Assembly: GCA_030950395.1 (NCBI GenBank)
Contig: JAUZRP010000014.1
Coordinates: forward strand, 1 to 64,000
DNA: 64,000 nt
Origin: Desulfonauticus sp.
Lineage (GTDB): Bacteria > Desulfobacterota > Desulfovibrionia > Desulfovibrionales > Desulfonatronovibrionaceae
Direction: 5' to 3'
In this document: positions 31,219 to 42,100 of the stretch, in pieces
How the letters are laid out: every line of letters begins with the position of its first letter
How positions within the stretch are numbered: the first letter of the stretch is position 1
Position numbers and translations under genes: made by a program
Notes under the pieces: generated by a model
The model's input: only the letters and a program-made list of their open reading frames with translations
Databases searched by the model: none
Told to the model about the DNA's origin: nothing

Positions 31219-32296
31219 TAAATGGTTGTTAATCTTGATTTTCATTGGTTTAGTTTTTATTTTAGGTGTGCTTTGGGGGATTAAATACTTTTTGTCCAGG
31301 GAAACTGGAGAGCAACCTAGCGCCAATACTAGTAAAATAATTTCTACTATCAATCATACAGTAGAAAATAGCAATGTAACAAAAGTTCCCCAGGGTAAAC
31401 TTTTTGAAAATGTTTTTAGTGAACAGCAAAATGTTTCTAAAAATAAGACTGTAGAGTCGGAGCAAAATATAACTTCTAATGAAAACCAATCTCTAGTAGA
31501 ACAAACAGTTTCTAGAGAGAAAGTATTAAAAAATAAAAAAGAGTCAGTTAATACATGTGTTTTGCCTTCTAATTCTTTATTAAGATTTAATTTTTTTACA
31601 CGTCTGGCCACTTTTTTAACAAATCACTATGATTTTAAAACAAAAAAATTTAGTTTTTCTTTGAAACAGATTAATCTTACCTTTGGAATAAAGGTAAATA
31701 ATTTTTTTAACGTCAATCAAAATATGGATATTTATCAACAGAGATATGAAATTTTAAAGTATCTTTTAAATAAAGATTTTATAAAGATTTTATTACCCAA
31801 TTTAAATTGTTTATTTTATAATACATTAGATAAAAAATTAAATTATTTGATAAAAATAAAAAAGATAACAACTGAAGATAAGCATAATTTTTATTCAAAA
31901 TTAGTAGATAAAATAAAAAATTATAACAGATGCATATCTATTTTTATTGATAAAAATGAGTTAATGTATAATTATATCCAAGATTATTTTTTATTACAAG
32001 AACGTTTAACTAAAGTTTATGAAACCTATTGGACTCTAAACGATAATGATATAGAACAAAAAGAAAAACTTGGGACTATGATAAAAAAATATATATTTTC
32101 CAGAGAATTGTTGAGGAAGAAGATTTTGAAACAATTTAGGCAGATAAAGGGGATAAGTGATTCAGATAAATTGTATTTATGTTTTTGGCTGTATAGACGG
32201 ATAGTAACGAATAAGTTTAGTTTATTTCAACTGCAAAATTTAGTAGATGGCTTATATCAAACAGGGGAATTTATTCGTTTACAAGCTAAAAGTTAG
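31202..32296 (+). CDS. Hypothetical membrane-anchored protein
   Basis: N-terminal TM helix, Asn/Ser-rich linker, helical C-terminus; overlaps the tilS end by 17 nt. Confidence 0.5.
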   Translation: METKNNKWLLILIFIGLVFILGVLWGIKYFLSRETGEQPSANTSKIISTINHTVENSNVTKVPQGKLFENVFSEQQNVSKNKTVESEQNITSNENQSLVEQTVSREKVLKNKKESVNTCVLPSNSLLRFNFFTRLATFLTNHYDFKTKKFSFSLKQINLTFGIKVNNFFNVNQNMDIYQQRYEILKYLLNKDFIKILLPNLNCLFYNTLDKKLNYLIKIKKITTEDKHNFYSKLVDKIKNYNRCISIFIDKNELMYNYIQDYFLLQERLTKVYETYWTLNDNDIEQKEKLGTMIKKYIFSRELLRKKILKQFRQIKGISDSDKLYLCFWLYRRIVTNKFSLFQLQNLVDGLYQTGEFIRLQAKS

Positions 32297-32398
32297 CTTT
32301 TATAGATAATTTTGCTGCTTTTACCGAAAAATTTGGTTAGGGGATAAATTTTTGAGTTAATGTTAAACGTTAGTAAAAAATTTTGTTAGGAGGGGAAA

Positions 32399-32680
32399 AT
32401 GAATTATCCTAGTTGGAGAACCCTTGAGCTAGGAGCAGCTATTACTACTCCGGGTAATGCTGCTGAGTTAAAAACAGGTGATTGGAGGACAGAGTTTCCT
32501 GTTTTAGATGAGGAAAAGTGTGTAAAATGTGGTTTGTGTGCTATATATTGCCCAGAATTTTGCATTCATGAAGATGATACTGGTTATTTTAGGGCTGATT
32601 TGTATTATTGTAAAGGATGTGGCATTTGTGTTCACGAGTGTCCCAAAGATGCTTTAACCATGCAACTGGAGGAAAAGTAA
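32399..32680 (+). CDS. porD: 2-oxoacid:ferredoxin oxidoreductase delta subunit (2x[4Fe-4S])
   Basis: CVKCGLCAIYCPEFC and CKGCGICVHECPKDA. Confidence 0.9.
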   Translation: MNYPSWRTLELGAAITTPGNAAELKTGDWRTEFPVLDEEKCVKCGLCAIYCPEFCIHEDDTGYFRADLYYCKGCGICVHECPKDALTMQLEEK

Positions 32681-33852
32681 TGGCTAAAAGAATTGGCATA
32701 GAAAATTCACTTGCTGTGGCTGAGGCCGTGAAATTGGCCAGAGCAGAGGTAATTGCTGCTTATCCTATTACTCCTCAAACCCATATTGTGGAAGAATTGT
32801 CTCAGATTGTGGCCAATGGAGAACTTGAGGCTGAGTTTATCCCTGTGGAGTCAGAACATTCAGCTATGAGTGCAGCTATAGGAGCATCTGCTGCTGGGGC
32901 AAGGGTTTATACAGCTACTGCTTCCCAAGGATTGGCTTTGATGCATGAAATTTTATTTATTGCGTCTAGTTTGAGATTGCCTATTGTGATGACTGTAGCC
33001 AACAGATCTTTGTCCGGTCCCATTTCTATCTGGAATGATCACTCAGACGTTATGGCTGAAAGAGACATGGGTTGGATTCAAGTTTTTGGGGAAAATGGAC
33101 AAGAAGTCTTTGATCTGACTATTATGGCTTTTAGGATTGCCGAAGATAAGAGGGTATTACTCCCTGTGGCAGTGAATATGGATGGTTTTATTTTAACTCA
33201 CATGATTGAATCTATAGAAATAGAAGAGCAGGAAAAAATTGATAAATTTTTACCACCTTACAAACCAGTGTTAAGATTAGATCCTGCACATCCAATCAGT
33301 ATGGGCCCTGTAGGGGTACCAGAGATATATGCAGAGGCCAAAAAGCAGCAGGAAGTAGCTTTGTTAGAAAGTAAGGCCGTGATAAAAGAAGTATTTAAAG
33401 AATGGGCTGAGCAGTTTGGAAGAGCTTATAATTTGATAGAAACAAATGGCCCCGAGCAAGCTGAGGTAGTTTTTATAACCATGGGTTCTTTAGGAGAGAC
33501 TGTGATGTCTGCTTTGGATTTGATAAATGTTCAGGGAGATAAGGCCAGACAGGTAAGAATAAGACTCTGGCGTCCTTTTCCAGAGGAGGAATTATTGGCT
33601 GCTCTTGAAGGGGCTAAAAAAGTTATAGTTATTGACAGGGCTGTCTCTTTTGGTACCAGTTATGGACCAGTAGCTGGAGAAATTAGATCTATGTTGTATA
33701 AATTAAAAGAACAGCCTGAAGTCTATAATTTTATTTGTGGACTTGGCGGAAGGGACGTAACTCGTCAAGAGTTCAAACAAATGTATGAGTTGGCAGAGCA
33801 GGGGCAATATAAAGATAAATATTTAATCTGGGGAGTAAGAGAAAATGACTAG
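32680..33852 (+). CDS. porA: Pyruvate/2-oxoacid:ferredoxin oxidoreductase alpha subunit
   Basis: [46 protein letters not shown]; start overlaps porD stop (TAATG). ORF track start at 32617 too early. Confidence 0.93.
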   Translation: MAKRIGIENSLAVAEAVKLARAEVIAAYPITPQTHIVEELSQIVANGELEAEFIPVESEHSAMSAAIGASAAGARVYTATASQGLALMHEILFIASSLRLPIVMTVANRSLSGPISIWNDHSDVMAERDMGWIQVFGENGQEVFDLTIMAFRIAEDKRVLLPVAVNMDGFILTHMIESIEIEEQEKIDKFLPPYKPVLRLDPAHPISMGPVGVPEIYAEAKKQQEVALLESKAVIKEVFKEWAEQFGRAYNLIETNGPEQAEVVFITMGSLGETVMSALDLINVQGDKARQVRIRLWRPFPEEELLAALEGAKKVIVIDRAVSFGTSYGPVAGEIRSMLYKLKEQPEVYNFICGLGGRDVTRQEFKQMYELAEQGQYKDKYLIWGVREND

Positions 33853-34774
33853 AGAAATAAATTTTGAAAAAATTACTGCTAAAAATATTCCTACAGAATC
33901 TTTAATAAGTTGTGGACACAGAGGTTGTCAGGGATGTGGAGAAGTTTTAGCCATGGGTATGGTAATGAAGGCAGCAGGTCCCAATACCATAGTCGCTAAT
34001 GCCACTGGTTGTATGGAAATTATTACCTCACCTTTTCCTCAAACTGCCTGGAAAACTCCATGGATTCACGTTGCTTTTGAAAATGCGGCTGCTGTTGCTT
34101 CTGGTATAGAAGCAGCCTTAAAGATTTTGAAAAAAAAGGGACAGATAAAAGACAAACCAAACGTGATTGCCTTTGCTGGTGATGGAGGCACGGCGGATAT
34201 TGGTTTGCAGGCCCTCTCTGGAGCCTTAGAAAGAGGGCACAATTTTCTTTATGTGTGTCTAGATAACGAGGCCTATATGAATACTGGAATTCAGCGTTCT
34301 AGTTCTACTCCTTTTGGTGCTTCCACCACTACTTCTCCTCCTGGTAAAAAGAGTAAAGGCCAATGTACCTGGAAAAAAAACGTGGCTATGATTGCAGCTG
34401 CTCACGATATACCGTATGTGGCTACAGCCAGTCCGGCTTATCATCTGGATCTTATGAATAAAGTCCGTAAAGCTCTGGCTGTGGAGGGGCCTGCTTATAT
34501 TCAGATTTATTCTCCCTGCCCTACGGGATGGAAGAGTAAACCAGAGCAAAGCATAGAAATTGCCAGATTAGCTGTGCAAACAGGCGTGTTTCCTCTTTTT
34601 GAAGTAGAGTATGGAAAGTTTAAATTAACTCAAAAAACAAAAGAATTAAAACCTGTAGAGCAGTATTTAAAATTACAAAAGAGATTTAGACATCTTCAGG
34701 AAGAAGATATTGCTTATATCCAAGATAAAGTGAAAGCAAATTTTGAAAAACTTCAAAAGCTGTGCGAATTATAG
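33845..34774 (+). CDS. porB: Pyruvate/2-oxoacid:ferredoxin oxidoreductase beta subunit
   Basis: [58 protein letters not shown]. Confidence 0.95.
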   Translation: MTREINFEKITAKNIPTESLISCGHRGCQGCGEVLAMGMVMKAAGPNTIVANATGCMEIITSPFPQTAWKTPWIHVAFENAAAVASGIEAALKILKKKGQIKDKPNVIAFAGDGGTADIGLQALSGALERGHNFLYVCLDNEAYMNTGIQRSSSTPFGASTTTSPPGKKSKGQCTWKKNVAMIAAAHDIPYVATASPAYHLDLMNKVRKALAVEGPAYIQIYSPCPTGWKSKPEQSIEIARLAVQTGVFPLFEVEYGKFKLTQKTKELKPVEQYLKLQKRFRHLQEEDIAYIQDKVKANFEKLQKLCEL

Positions 34775-34805
34775 TCTGGCAAGGCAACATAGATTAGTTT
34801 TGATT

Positions 34806-34837
34806 TTAGGGCGTGCTTAAGCACGCCCTAATTTTTT
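34806..34837. terminator. Bidirectional terminator between convergent genes
   Basis: 26-bp perfect palindrome TTAGGGCGTGCTTAAGCACGCCCTAA followed by TTTTTT. Confidence 0.85.
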
Positions 34838-35660
34838 ATTTAGTATGCATGTCTTTTCTGGGTATGGGAAGATACTCTACGCTAGGCATTTTTCTTACTG
34901 GTTGAGGGTATAGGCTAAGTAATTGGAGGATATCCTCTGGCATGTCATTACTTACCTTTAATCCAAGTTTTTTAGCTTCTTCAAATGTTAGAGCATAATC
35001 GTGAGTCCATCTGCCCTCAGATAAAATTTGTGACAATTCTCTAGCTTTTTCTTCTGGATAATTTTTACTTAACAACTCATAAGCAGCATCTTTGACTTGT
35101 TGGATAGCCATTTGGGCCATATCGGCCATGATGAGGGTCTTATCTTCTAATTTATCTACGTTTTTCTTTTCTACAGTTCTAAGTAAAGATGCGGCAGGAT
35201 ATTGGCCTAATTGAGGGTCAATAGGACCCAAAACAGAAGAATTGGTCATTACTATTTCATCTGCTGCTAAAGCAATCATGGTACCACCGCTCATGGCATA
35301 GTGAGGCACAAAAACCGTAACCTTACCTTTGTGTTGTTTTAAGGCTCTGGCAATTTGTAAAGAGGCCAGTACTAAGCCTCCAGGAGTATGTAAGACAATG
35401 TCTAAAGGTAAGGTAGGATCTGTTAAATGAATTGCCCTGAGCACTTCTTCAGAGTCCTGAATGTCAATATACTTAAATACAGGAAAACCTAAAAAGCTCA
35501 TAGTTTCTTGCCTGTGAATAAGCAAGATTACCCGAGAGTTTCTCTTCTTTTCTATCTTGGCTATAAGTCTTTGACGCGTAGCCTCCAGCATTTTTTGTTT
35601 AAACACAGGCTGAAGGGCTGATAAAATAAAAAATAACCAAAATAAATCCATGTAATTCAT
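34836..35660 (-). CDS. SDH/ClpP-class membrane serine protease (SppA-like)
   Basis: N-terminal TM; VLHTPGGLVLASLQIARAL, PHYAMSGGTMIALAADEIVM. Confidence 0.88.
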   Translation of the reverse strand: MNYMDLFWLFFILSALQPVFKQKMLEATRQRLIAKIEKKRNSRVILLIHRQETMSFLGFPVFKYIDIQDSEEVLRAIHLTDPTLPLDIVLHTPGGLVLASLQIARALKQHKGKVTVFVPHYAMSGGTMIALAADEIVMTNSSVLGPIDPQLGQYPAASLLRTVEKKNVDKLEDKTLIMADMAQMAIQQVKDAAYELLSKNYPEEKARELSQILSEGRWTHDYALTFEEAKKLGLKVSNDMPEDILQLLSLYPQPVRKMPSVEYLPIPRKDMHTK

Positions 35661-35684
35661 AATTTACTCTCCTTTTTTTATTTT

Positions 35685-35725
35685 ACGTAACTGCAAGTTA
35701 GTAACTTTTACCTTTGCAGTTACGT
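35685..35725. repeat. Minimal derivative of the MITE-like element (two inverted termini)
   Basis: ACGTAACTGCAA...TTGCAGTTACGT, perfect 12-bp arms identical to the termini of full-length copies. Confidence 0.7.
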
Positions 35726-35736
35726 GTCTTTTCATT

Positions 35737-36456
35737 TTAATAATTAGTAAAATAGAATTCATCAGGATATAATTTTCGATAATCTCTGTTTTTAAGTAAA
35801 GGTAAAATGAGTAGGCCTATAACAAATCCTCCTATATGAGCAAAAAAAGCTATATTAGAAGAAGCATAAGGCATAGCTAAAGAAAACATCCCAGAAAAGA
35901 GTTGCATGAAAAACCAGATAAGAATGTAAAAAATTGCTGGTATTTCTATAAAGTAGGGAATGAAGAAAATAGGGATAAAAGTAATAATTCTGGAAAAAGG
36001 AAATAATAATAAGTAAGCTCCCATTATACCAGAGATAGCTCCTGAAGCACCTACTGTTGGAATGGTAGAATTTGGATTTACCCAGAAGTGAACTAGATTT
36101 GCTCCAATACCGCATAATAAGTAAAAGATTAGGTATTTTGCATGTCCAAGCCTATCTTCTACATTATCTCCAAAGATAAGCAAAAACCACATGTTACCAA
36201 TAATGTGCAACCAGCCGCCATGTAAAAATAAATTGGTAAAAAAAGGTAAATAATTATTAGGGGATAAACCTGCAATTGTAGCCCATATGGGGTGGGTATA
36301 ACGGGCAGGAACTAATCCATAATGGTAAAATAGCATTTCTAGTTCTACTGGAGATAAAGATGTCTCATAAATAAATATTATACAGTTTATGCCAATCAAA
36401 AGATAATTAATAAAAGGAAATTCTCTGTGAGGTATGGAATCTTTTAAAGGTATCAT
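35737..36456 (-). CDS. Rhomboid family intramembrane serine protease
   Basis: HGGWLHIIGNMWFLLIFGDNVED, VGASGAISGIMGAYLLL, AHIGGFVIG. Confidence 0.95.
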   Translation of the reverse strand: MIPLKDSIPHREFPFINYLLIGINCIIFIYETSLSPVELEMLFYHYGLVPARYTHPIWATIAGLSPNNYLPFFTNLFLHGGWLHIIGNMWFLLIFGDNVEDRLGHAKYLIFYLLCGIGANLVHFWVNPNSTIPTVGASGAISGIMGAYLLLFPFSRIITFIPIFFIPYFIEIPAIFYILIWFFMQLFSGMFSLAMPYASSNIAFFAHIGGFVIGLLILPLLKNRDYRKLYPDEFYFTNY

Positions 36457-36572
36457 ATTTTCCCCTTTTTAAAAATAAAGTAAACGATTTTAAAAGTGTT
36501 TAGTTAGTCCAATTGGCAAATACGTCTTTTAATATTGGGTCTAAAAATTTGTTAGTCAAGGGTTAAAGAAAA

Positions 36573-37574
36573 TTATTTTTTTAGTTGATATTTTCTTACA
36601 GCTTTTAGGTGGTCTTTTAGGGTTTTACTGAAATAATGGGATCCATTTCCTTTGGATACAAAATAAAGGTAATTGTTTTTTTGCGGGAATACAGCTGCTT
36701 TTAGGGAATCCAAACCAGGGGAGCAGATAGGACCTGGAGGAAGACCTTTGTGAGTGTAAGTGTTGTAGATGTTGTTAGAATTCTTGAGATCTTTTTTGGT
36801 TAAGTTCCCATTAAATTTTTCTCCCAAGCCATAGATAACAGTTGGGTCTGATTGGAGCAACATGTGTTTGTGGAGTCTGTTTATAAATACTCCCGCAATA
36901 ATAGGTTTTTCTTTTTTTAGGGAAGTCTCTTTTTCAATTATAGAAGCTAAGATTACAAACCTATGAATTTTTTGAGGAGAATATGATTCGAATAATTTTT
37001 TTGTTTCCTGTTGAAAAGTTTTTAACATAAGAGAAACTATTTCATATCCAGAATATTTTTTAGTTTGAGAAAAGAAATAAGTAGAAGGAAATAGATATCC
37101 TTCAGCATTTTTGGCCGGGATATGGAACTTGTGAAGTAAGTTAGGATCTGTAAAAGCTTGATAGAATTTGGCCTTACTTATGAGGCCATGGCGAGAATAA
37201 ATTTGAGCTACTTTCCACCAGGGTAGCCCTTCAGGGATGCACACTGGTTGAAGCAATTCTTTGCCCTGGGATAAGATTTCAAAGATTTTTTTGTAAGACC
37301 AGCAAGGACTTAAATTGTACAATCCTGCTTTTAAGGTTTGATTTTGTCCAAATAACATAGCGCCTAATTTGAAGAGCAAGGGATGTTGTATGATTTTATG
37401 CTGAGTTAAAATCTGGATAATTTTGTTCAAAGGCGTATTGGGTGAAATTTTTACTTGAGTAATAAGTTCTTGATATTGACAACCGGGCGCTTCCCATTTC
37501 TTCTTTAAATAAAAAAAACTCGCTCCACTAATAAATAAACCAACAATTATTAGTATAAGGATAGTTTTTTTCAT
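36573..37574 (-). CDS. mltG: Endolytic transglycosylase MltG
   Basis: ILASIIEKETSLKKEKPIIAGVFINRL, LQSDPTVIYGLG, YNTYTHKGLPPGPICSPG. Confidence 0.95.
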   Translation of the reverse strand: MKKTILILIIVGLFISGASFFYLKKKWEAPGCQYQELITQVKISPNTPLNKIIQILTQHKIIQHPLLFKLGAMLFGQNQTLKAGLYNLSPCWSYKKIFEILSQGKELLQPVCIPEGLPWWKVAQIYSRHGLISKAKFYQAFTDPNLLHKFHIPAKNAEGYLFPSTYFFSQTKKYSGYEIVSLMLKTFQQETKKLFESYSPQKIHRFVILASIIEKETSLKKEKPIIAGVFINRLHKHMLLQSDPTVIYGLGEKFNGNLTKKDLKNSNNIYNTYTHKGLPPGPICSPGLDSLKAAVFPQKNNYLYFVSKGNGSHYFSKTLKDHLKAVRKYQLKK

Positions 37575-37643
37575 TTTTTGTAAATAAGGGTTGATTTAGA
37601 AGCTAACTGATTCAGGATGTCTTAAAATCATAAATTATTATAT

Positions 37644-37722
37644 GATCACAACTGCGAAAAATATTTTTCGCTTAGGTACACGTTTAACAATAACATAAAT
37701 TTTAGGCTTTTGCAGTTATATG
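37644..37722 (+). repeat. Short variant of the MITE-like element, copy G
   Basis: GATCACAACTGCGAAAAATATTTTTCGC...AAATTTTAGGCTTTTGCAGTTATAT; right end matches other copies. Confidence 0.65.
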
Positions 37723-38144
37723 TTGCTCTTAGTGTTTTGTAAAAAATATTGTTCTAAAATTACACTCGCTGCCAATTGATCAATGAGTAATTTTTTCTTT
37801 TTTTTATTTTTTAAATTTAAGGCAGATAATTTTTTTTCTGCTTCAAAAGAAGTATATCTTTCATCTATTTGTAAAATAGGTAAATTTACTTCTTTTTTTA
37901 ATTTTTTAGTAAAATTTAATACCTGTTTAGTGGTAAGAGATGGTTCTCCATTCAAATAATAGGGAATGCCAATAACAATTTTGTCTATTTTTTCTAAAGC
38001 AATTATTTCTTTTAATGTAGTAAATAGGGATTGATTATCTGTTTTTATTAGAGTTTTATAAGGAACAGCTATTTTGAGCTCTTCGTTGCCAATGGCCAGG
38101 CCAATTCGTTTTAGACCATAATCTATAGCCAGTATTTTTGCCAT
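37716..38144 (-). CDS. ruvX: Holliday junction resolvase-like / RuvX (YqgF)
   Basis: ILAIDYGLKRIGLAIGNEE, IDERYTSFEAEKKL. Confidence 0.93.
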   Translation of the reverse strand: MAKILAIDYGLKRIGLAIGNEELKIAVPYKTLIKTDNQSLFTTLKEIIALEKIDKIVIGIPYYLNGEPSLTTKQVLNFTKKLKKEVNLPILQIDERYTSFEAEKKLSALNLKNKKKKKLLIDQLAASVILEQYFLQNTKSNI

Positions 38145-38214
38145 ATTTAACTTGTCCTAATCTGCGCATTTATAAAATTGCTCAGTAGAAATTGTTTTTA
38201 GTAGAAGCAATTGT

Positions 38215-39093
38215 TTAATCTGCGTCCACTTTTACGTTAAGTAATTTTATAAGCTCAAAAGGATTGTTTTCTCGCATTAAACGTCCTAGTGGTAATGGTT
38301 TGTCTGGTTTTATGGATATGGTGATTTCGTCTGGATTGTCTATAAAGTCTATAAATTCATCCAAAGCCTCTTTAATAATTTTGTTATTTGTTGCTGCTAT
38401 TTGTTTTTTTATATTTTCTTCAATTTCTTTTTTAAGTTGTTTTACTGTTTTGTTTTGTTGTTTGGCTTGTAATTTTAGAATTCTTTCTACTAGAGAATCA
38501 TCTTCATATTTTATTTTTAGTTTATAGAGTATAACCTGAGGATAAGTAAAAATAAGAGCTCCCACTTTATTTGGGTCTAGATCTAAATTGCCAAGAACAA
38601 AATTAATTTTTAAATCTCCAAGTTCATCGGCCCCAATTTTAAATTTGTCCAGTTTTAATTTCTTATCGTCTTTATCATAATGATATTTTATAGAATAATT
38701 TAGAGATAACTTATCTTTATAGCCTAAATCTGTTAAAGTTTTCTTCATTGCTGGATCTTTGATTTGATTAATGGGCAAGGATAATCCTTCTACCTCAAGG
38801 TTTAAAAAAGTGGGAGGGCTAGATTTGTCGTCAAAATCATAGATAGAGATTTCTTTTATAGTAAATTTATTGTTAGAATTTACAGGCGATACCTCAACGT
38901 TATAAATATGAATATCAGAACTAAATAGATTTACGCTTACGTCTTTGTAATCTATATGGGCAACGTTGGCCATTTTTGCTATTTCTCTGTTGATTTTTTC
39001 CTCTGCTTTTTGTTTGGCGTAATTTTTTACTCCAATATAGGAGATAAGTAACAAAATAACTATTCCACTTATGATTAACTGTCTTTTTTTCAT
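38215..39093 (-). CDS. Hypothetical signal-anchored protein (AsmA/DUF945-like appearance)
   Basis: N-terminal TM helix, KDVSVNLFSSDIHIYNVEVSPV pattern. Confidence 0.4.
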   Translation of the reverse strand: MKKRQLIISGIVILLLISYIGVKNYAKQKAEEKINREIAKMANVAHIDYKDVSVNLFSSDIHIYNVEVSPVNSNNKFTIKEISIYDFDDKSSPPTFLNLEVEGLSLPINQIKDPAMKKTLTDLGYKDKLSLNYSIKYHYDKDDKKLKLDKFKIGADELGDLKINFVLGNLDLDPNKVGALIFTYPQVILYKLKIKYEDDSLVERILKLQAKQQNKTVKQLKKEIEENIKKQIAATNNKIIKEALDEFIDFIDNPDEITISIKPDKPLPLGRLMRENNPFELIKLLNVKVDAD

Positions 39094-39190
39094 ATTGGAC
39101 TCTCCTTTTTAGGGGTTAGAAAAATTAGATTGTTTGGCTACACATTTCTAGATTTATATATAAAAACATAATTTTTTAGCAAGCAATTTT

Positions 39191-42100
39191 TTACACTTTA
39201 ATTTTTATTACATTTTCTTTAGTATTAGCATGTTTTATTTGTTTTACAAGATTTGTTTTCCACTTTGGTCCCCCTAGACATAATGCAAGATATTCTACAG
39301 TGTGTAAGACTGGATTTTTGTTTTTTAACATAATAAGACTTCTTTTAATCCCAATTTTACAGGAAGGACAACCAACTAATATGGGGGTATTTTTAGAGTA
39401 ATTGTTAATAAGTTGTTTGAGGTTTTCTTTTTTTTGGTCTCTTATCTTGTTGTAAATTTCTGGCGAGGTTATGGCTCCAAGTCCGCTTTCACCACAACAT
39501 CCCGGGCTAAGTTCTATAGGCACATTAAGATATTTGTTTAGATGTTGCATGTATATACTTGCAGCTTTGGTGGGCTTGATATTGGTCCATTCTTTATGGC
39601 AGGCAGCGTGATAAATAAGAGGAGTATTTTCTACGTGACAGAATTCAGGTAGTTTGTCTGTTAAGAACTGAAATATGTCCATATGATTTAAAGGAGTTTT
39701 TGGGGTATTTAGGTCATAAGTTTCAGTTGCTTCTCTGCAAGTACCACAGGAGGTTAGGAAGTAAGAGGGTTTTAAGGGAATAGAAGATAGTAGTTGCTCC
39801 AAAAAGGTCACGTTTTTTTCTCTTAGATGCAAAAAAGTTTGTTGGCAACCAGAACTAAGCAAGGGATAGCCACAACAGAGATGTTGAGGCGGAATAATCA
39901 CTCCATAGCCTGATTTTAATATTAAGTATAAACTGGCCAGGCCTATGTTTTTGTAAAAAATACCTGCTCCACATCCAGGGAAGTATAAAACCAAATCTTT
40001 TGGGGTTTCAGCAGGTAGAAAAATAAAGTGGTTATTGATGGCAATTGCTTCGTACAGGTTTATTATTTCTGTTTCTGGTCCTTTGTCTTTAAAGATAGGC
40101 GTTTGTATTTTTTGCCGCCAGAATTTGGGAATAAAGGGAATTAAATAATTTTGCGCTTTTTGGGCCAAACTCAAAAATTTTCCTGTTTTTAGGATGTAAC
40201 TTTCTGGTTTTTTGGCTATTTGAGAGAGTATTTTTTCTTTTAAAGGATGACCACTGGCTTTTTTTTCTACCAAAAGATTTCTAAGCATTAAGGTTACATC
40301 AGAGCTTTTTATTTTTACTGGACATACATGCGTGCATTTGCCGCAGGCAGTACAATGTTCTATAATTTGGCGTAATTTTACCAAAAGTTCAGGATCAGGT
40401 TCTCCTTTTAGGAGTTGAGTGTAATAGATAGCTTCTATCAAAGCCCCTAGAGTGATATTTTTATTTCTAGGATGAAATAACAATCCTTTTTCTGGAACAT
40501 ACATGGGACATACTTGTTTGCATTTGCCACATCTGGAACAGGTTTGAATATTAGTAAGTAAAGAGATTAAATCTTGTTTTTCTTTGTTGGGAAGAGCACT
40601 GTTTTTGATATCCTGGATAAGACGATTAAAGGAAAAGGTATAAGGCTCAACAGGCAGTTCTCTTTGCACTAATTTGTTGGGATTAAAGATGTTGTTGGGG
40701 TCTATGATACTCTTGTATTCTCGCAGGGCTTTTATTTTTTGCGATTCTAAAAAGCCTATTTTAGTTACCCCAATGCCGTGTTCGCCAGATATTTGCCCTT
40801 TTAATTCTAGCACCTTTGTAAATACTTTGTGAGCAGCTTCTTCTGCTTGTTTTAACATTTCTAGATCATTGGAATTAACAGGGATATTAACGTGACAATT
40901 GCCATCTCCTGCATGCATGTGGTTGGCAATTTCTATTCTACATAAGAAAAGTTCTTTTAGAATGTTAGATAACTGTTCTTTTAACTGGGGGTATCTGGAT
41001 TGTAGGTCTAAGAAAAAGAATTTTACTTGTAATTGAAAGTCTTGTTCAGATAACTCCTGTTTGGTGATTTTGCCTTTTAAAATCTTAGCACAGACATCTA
41101 ATTCCATTTGGATAAATTCATCACCCACATCTACCCCGGGTAAATTTTGCACCTTTTGTAAGGCCTGTCTGTAGGCTTTTGCCAGATAGTAAAGATTTAG
41201 ATTTTCTAAAAAATCAGCAAATTTTGGAATGGCTTTTAAAGGAATAACGACGTCTTCGTTAATTTTAAATCCGCTGGTGCGTTTGGTAATGGCTGCCAAT
41301 TTGTGCCTATCTTCCCAGAAGAGTTCAGCTTCTTTGTCGTTTTGAGCTACAAAGACATCTACTCCTTCGTACAGGGAAGATATCTCCTCAATTTTATTTA
41401 CAGCCTCATCTAAGGCCTCTGGATAATCAGAATCAAGCTGAATTAATAATACAGATATAGGTTCGCCTTCATATTGGCTTGATTTTTTTTGATATTCTAT
41501 AGCTTGAACGTATTTGGAACCAAATTCTTCTAGGGCAGATACTTTTACCAAATCTCCTTGTTTTCGAATTTGATCTCTTAAACCAACTATATCACCTATA
41601 ACATAGGTGGCATTTATCATTGATTTGCCATAAAATTCTAAACAAAGGGTACGAGAGAATTTTGGTTTTGGATATAAAACAAAACATATTTCTGTAATTA
41701 CCCCATCCACACCTTCTTTTTGAATGCCAGGAAGACCGCCTAAATATTTGTTGGTAACATCTTTACCTAAACCAGGACTTCTTATGTCACTGCCTTTTAA
41801 TCTAATAACTTCTTTTAGACGCCCCTGTTCGTTGTATATTTCAAAAATAGCAATTTCTTCAGGAAGTATTTTGTGTCGCGGATGATTTCTTCTTTTAACT
41901 TCTATTTGTTCTCCTGTAGGCAAGATCATTTTATAGCTTAGAATATTGTCTAATGTTGTGCCATATTCAAAAGCATAAGGTCCGCCTGCATTTTCTGAAA
42001 CATTGCCTCCTAAGGAAGAAGCTGCTTTTGAAGCTGGATCTACGGTAAATAATAAATTGTGTTTTTTAGCTGCATTTATAGCATCTAACGTTATTACACC

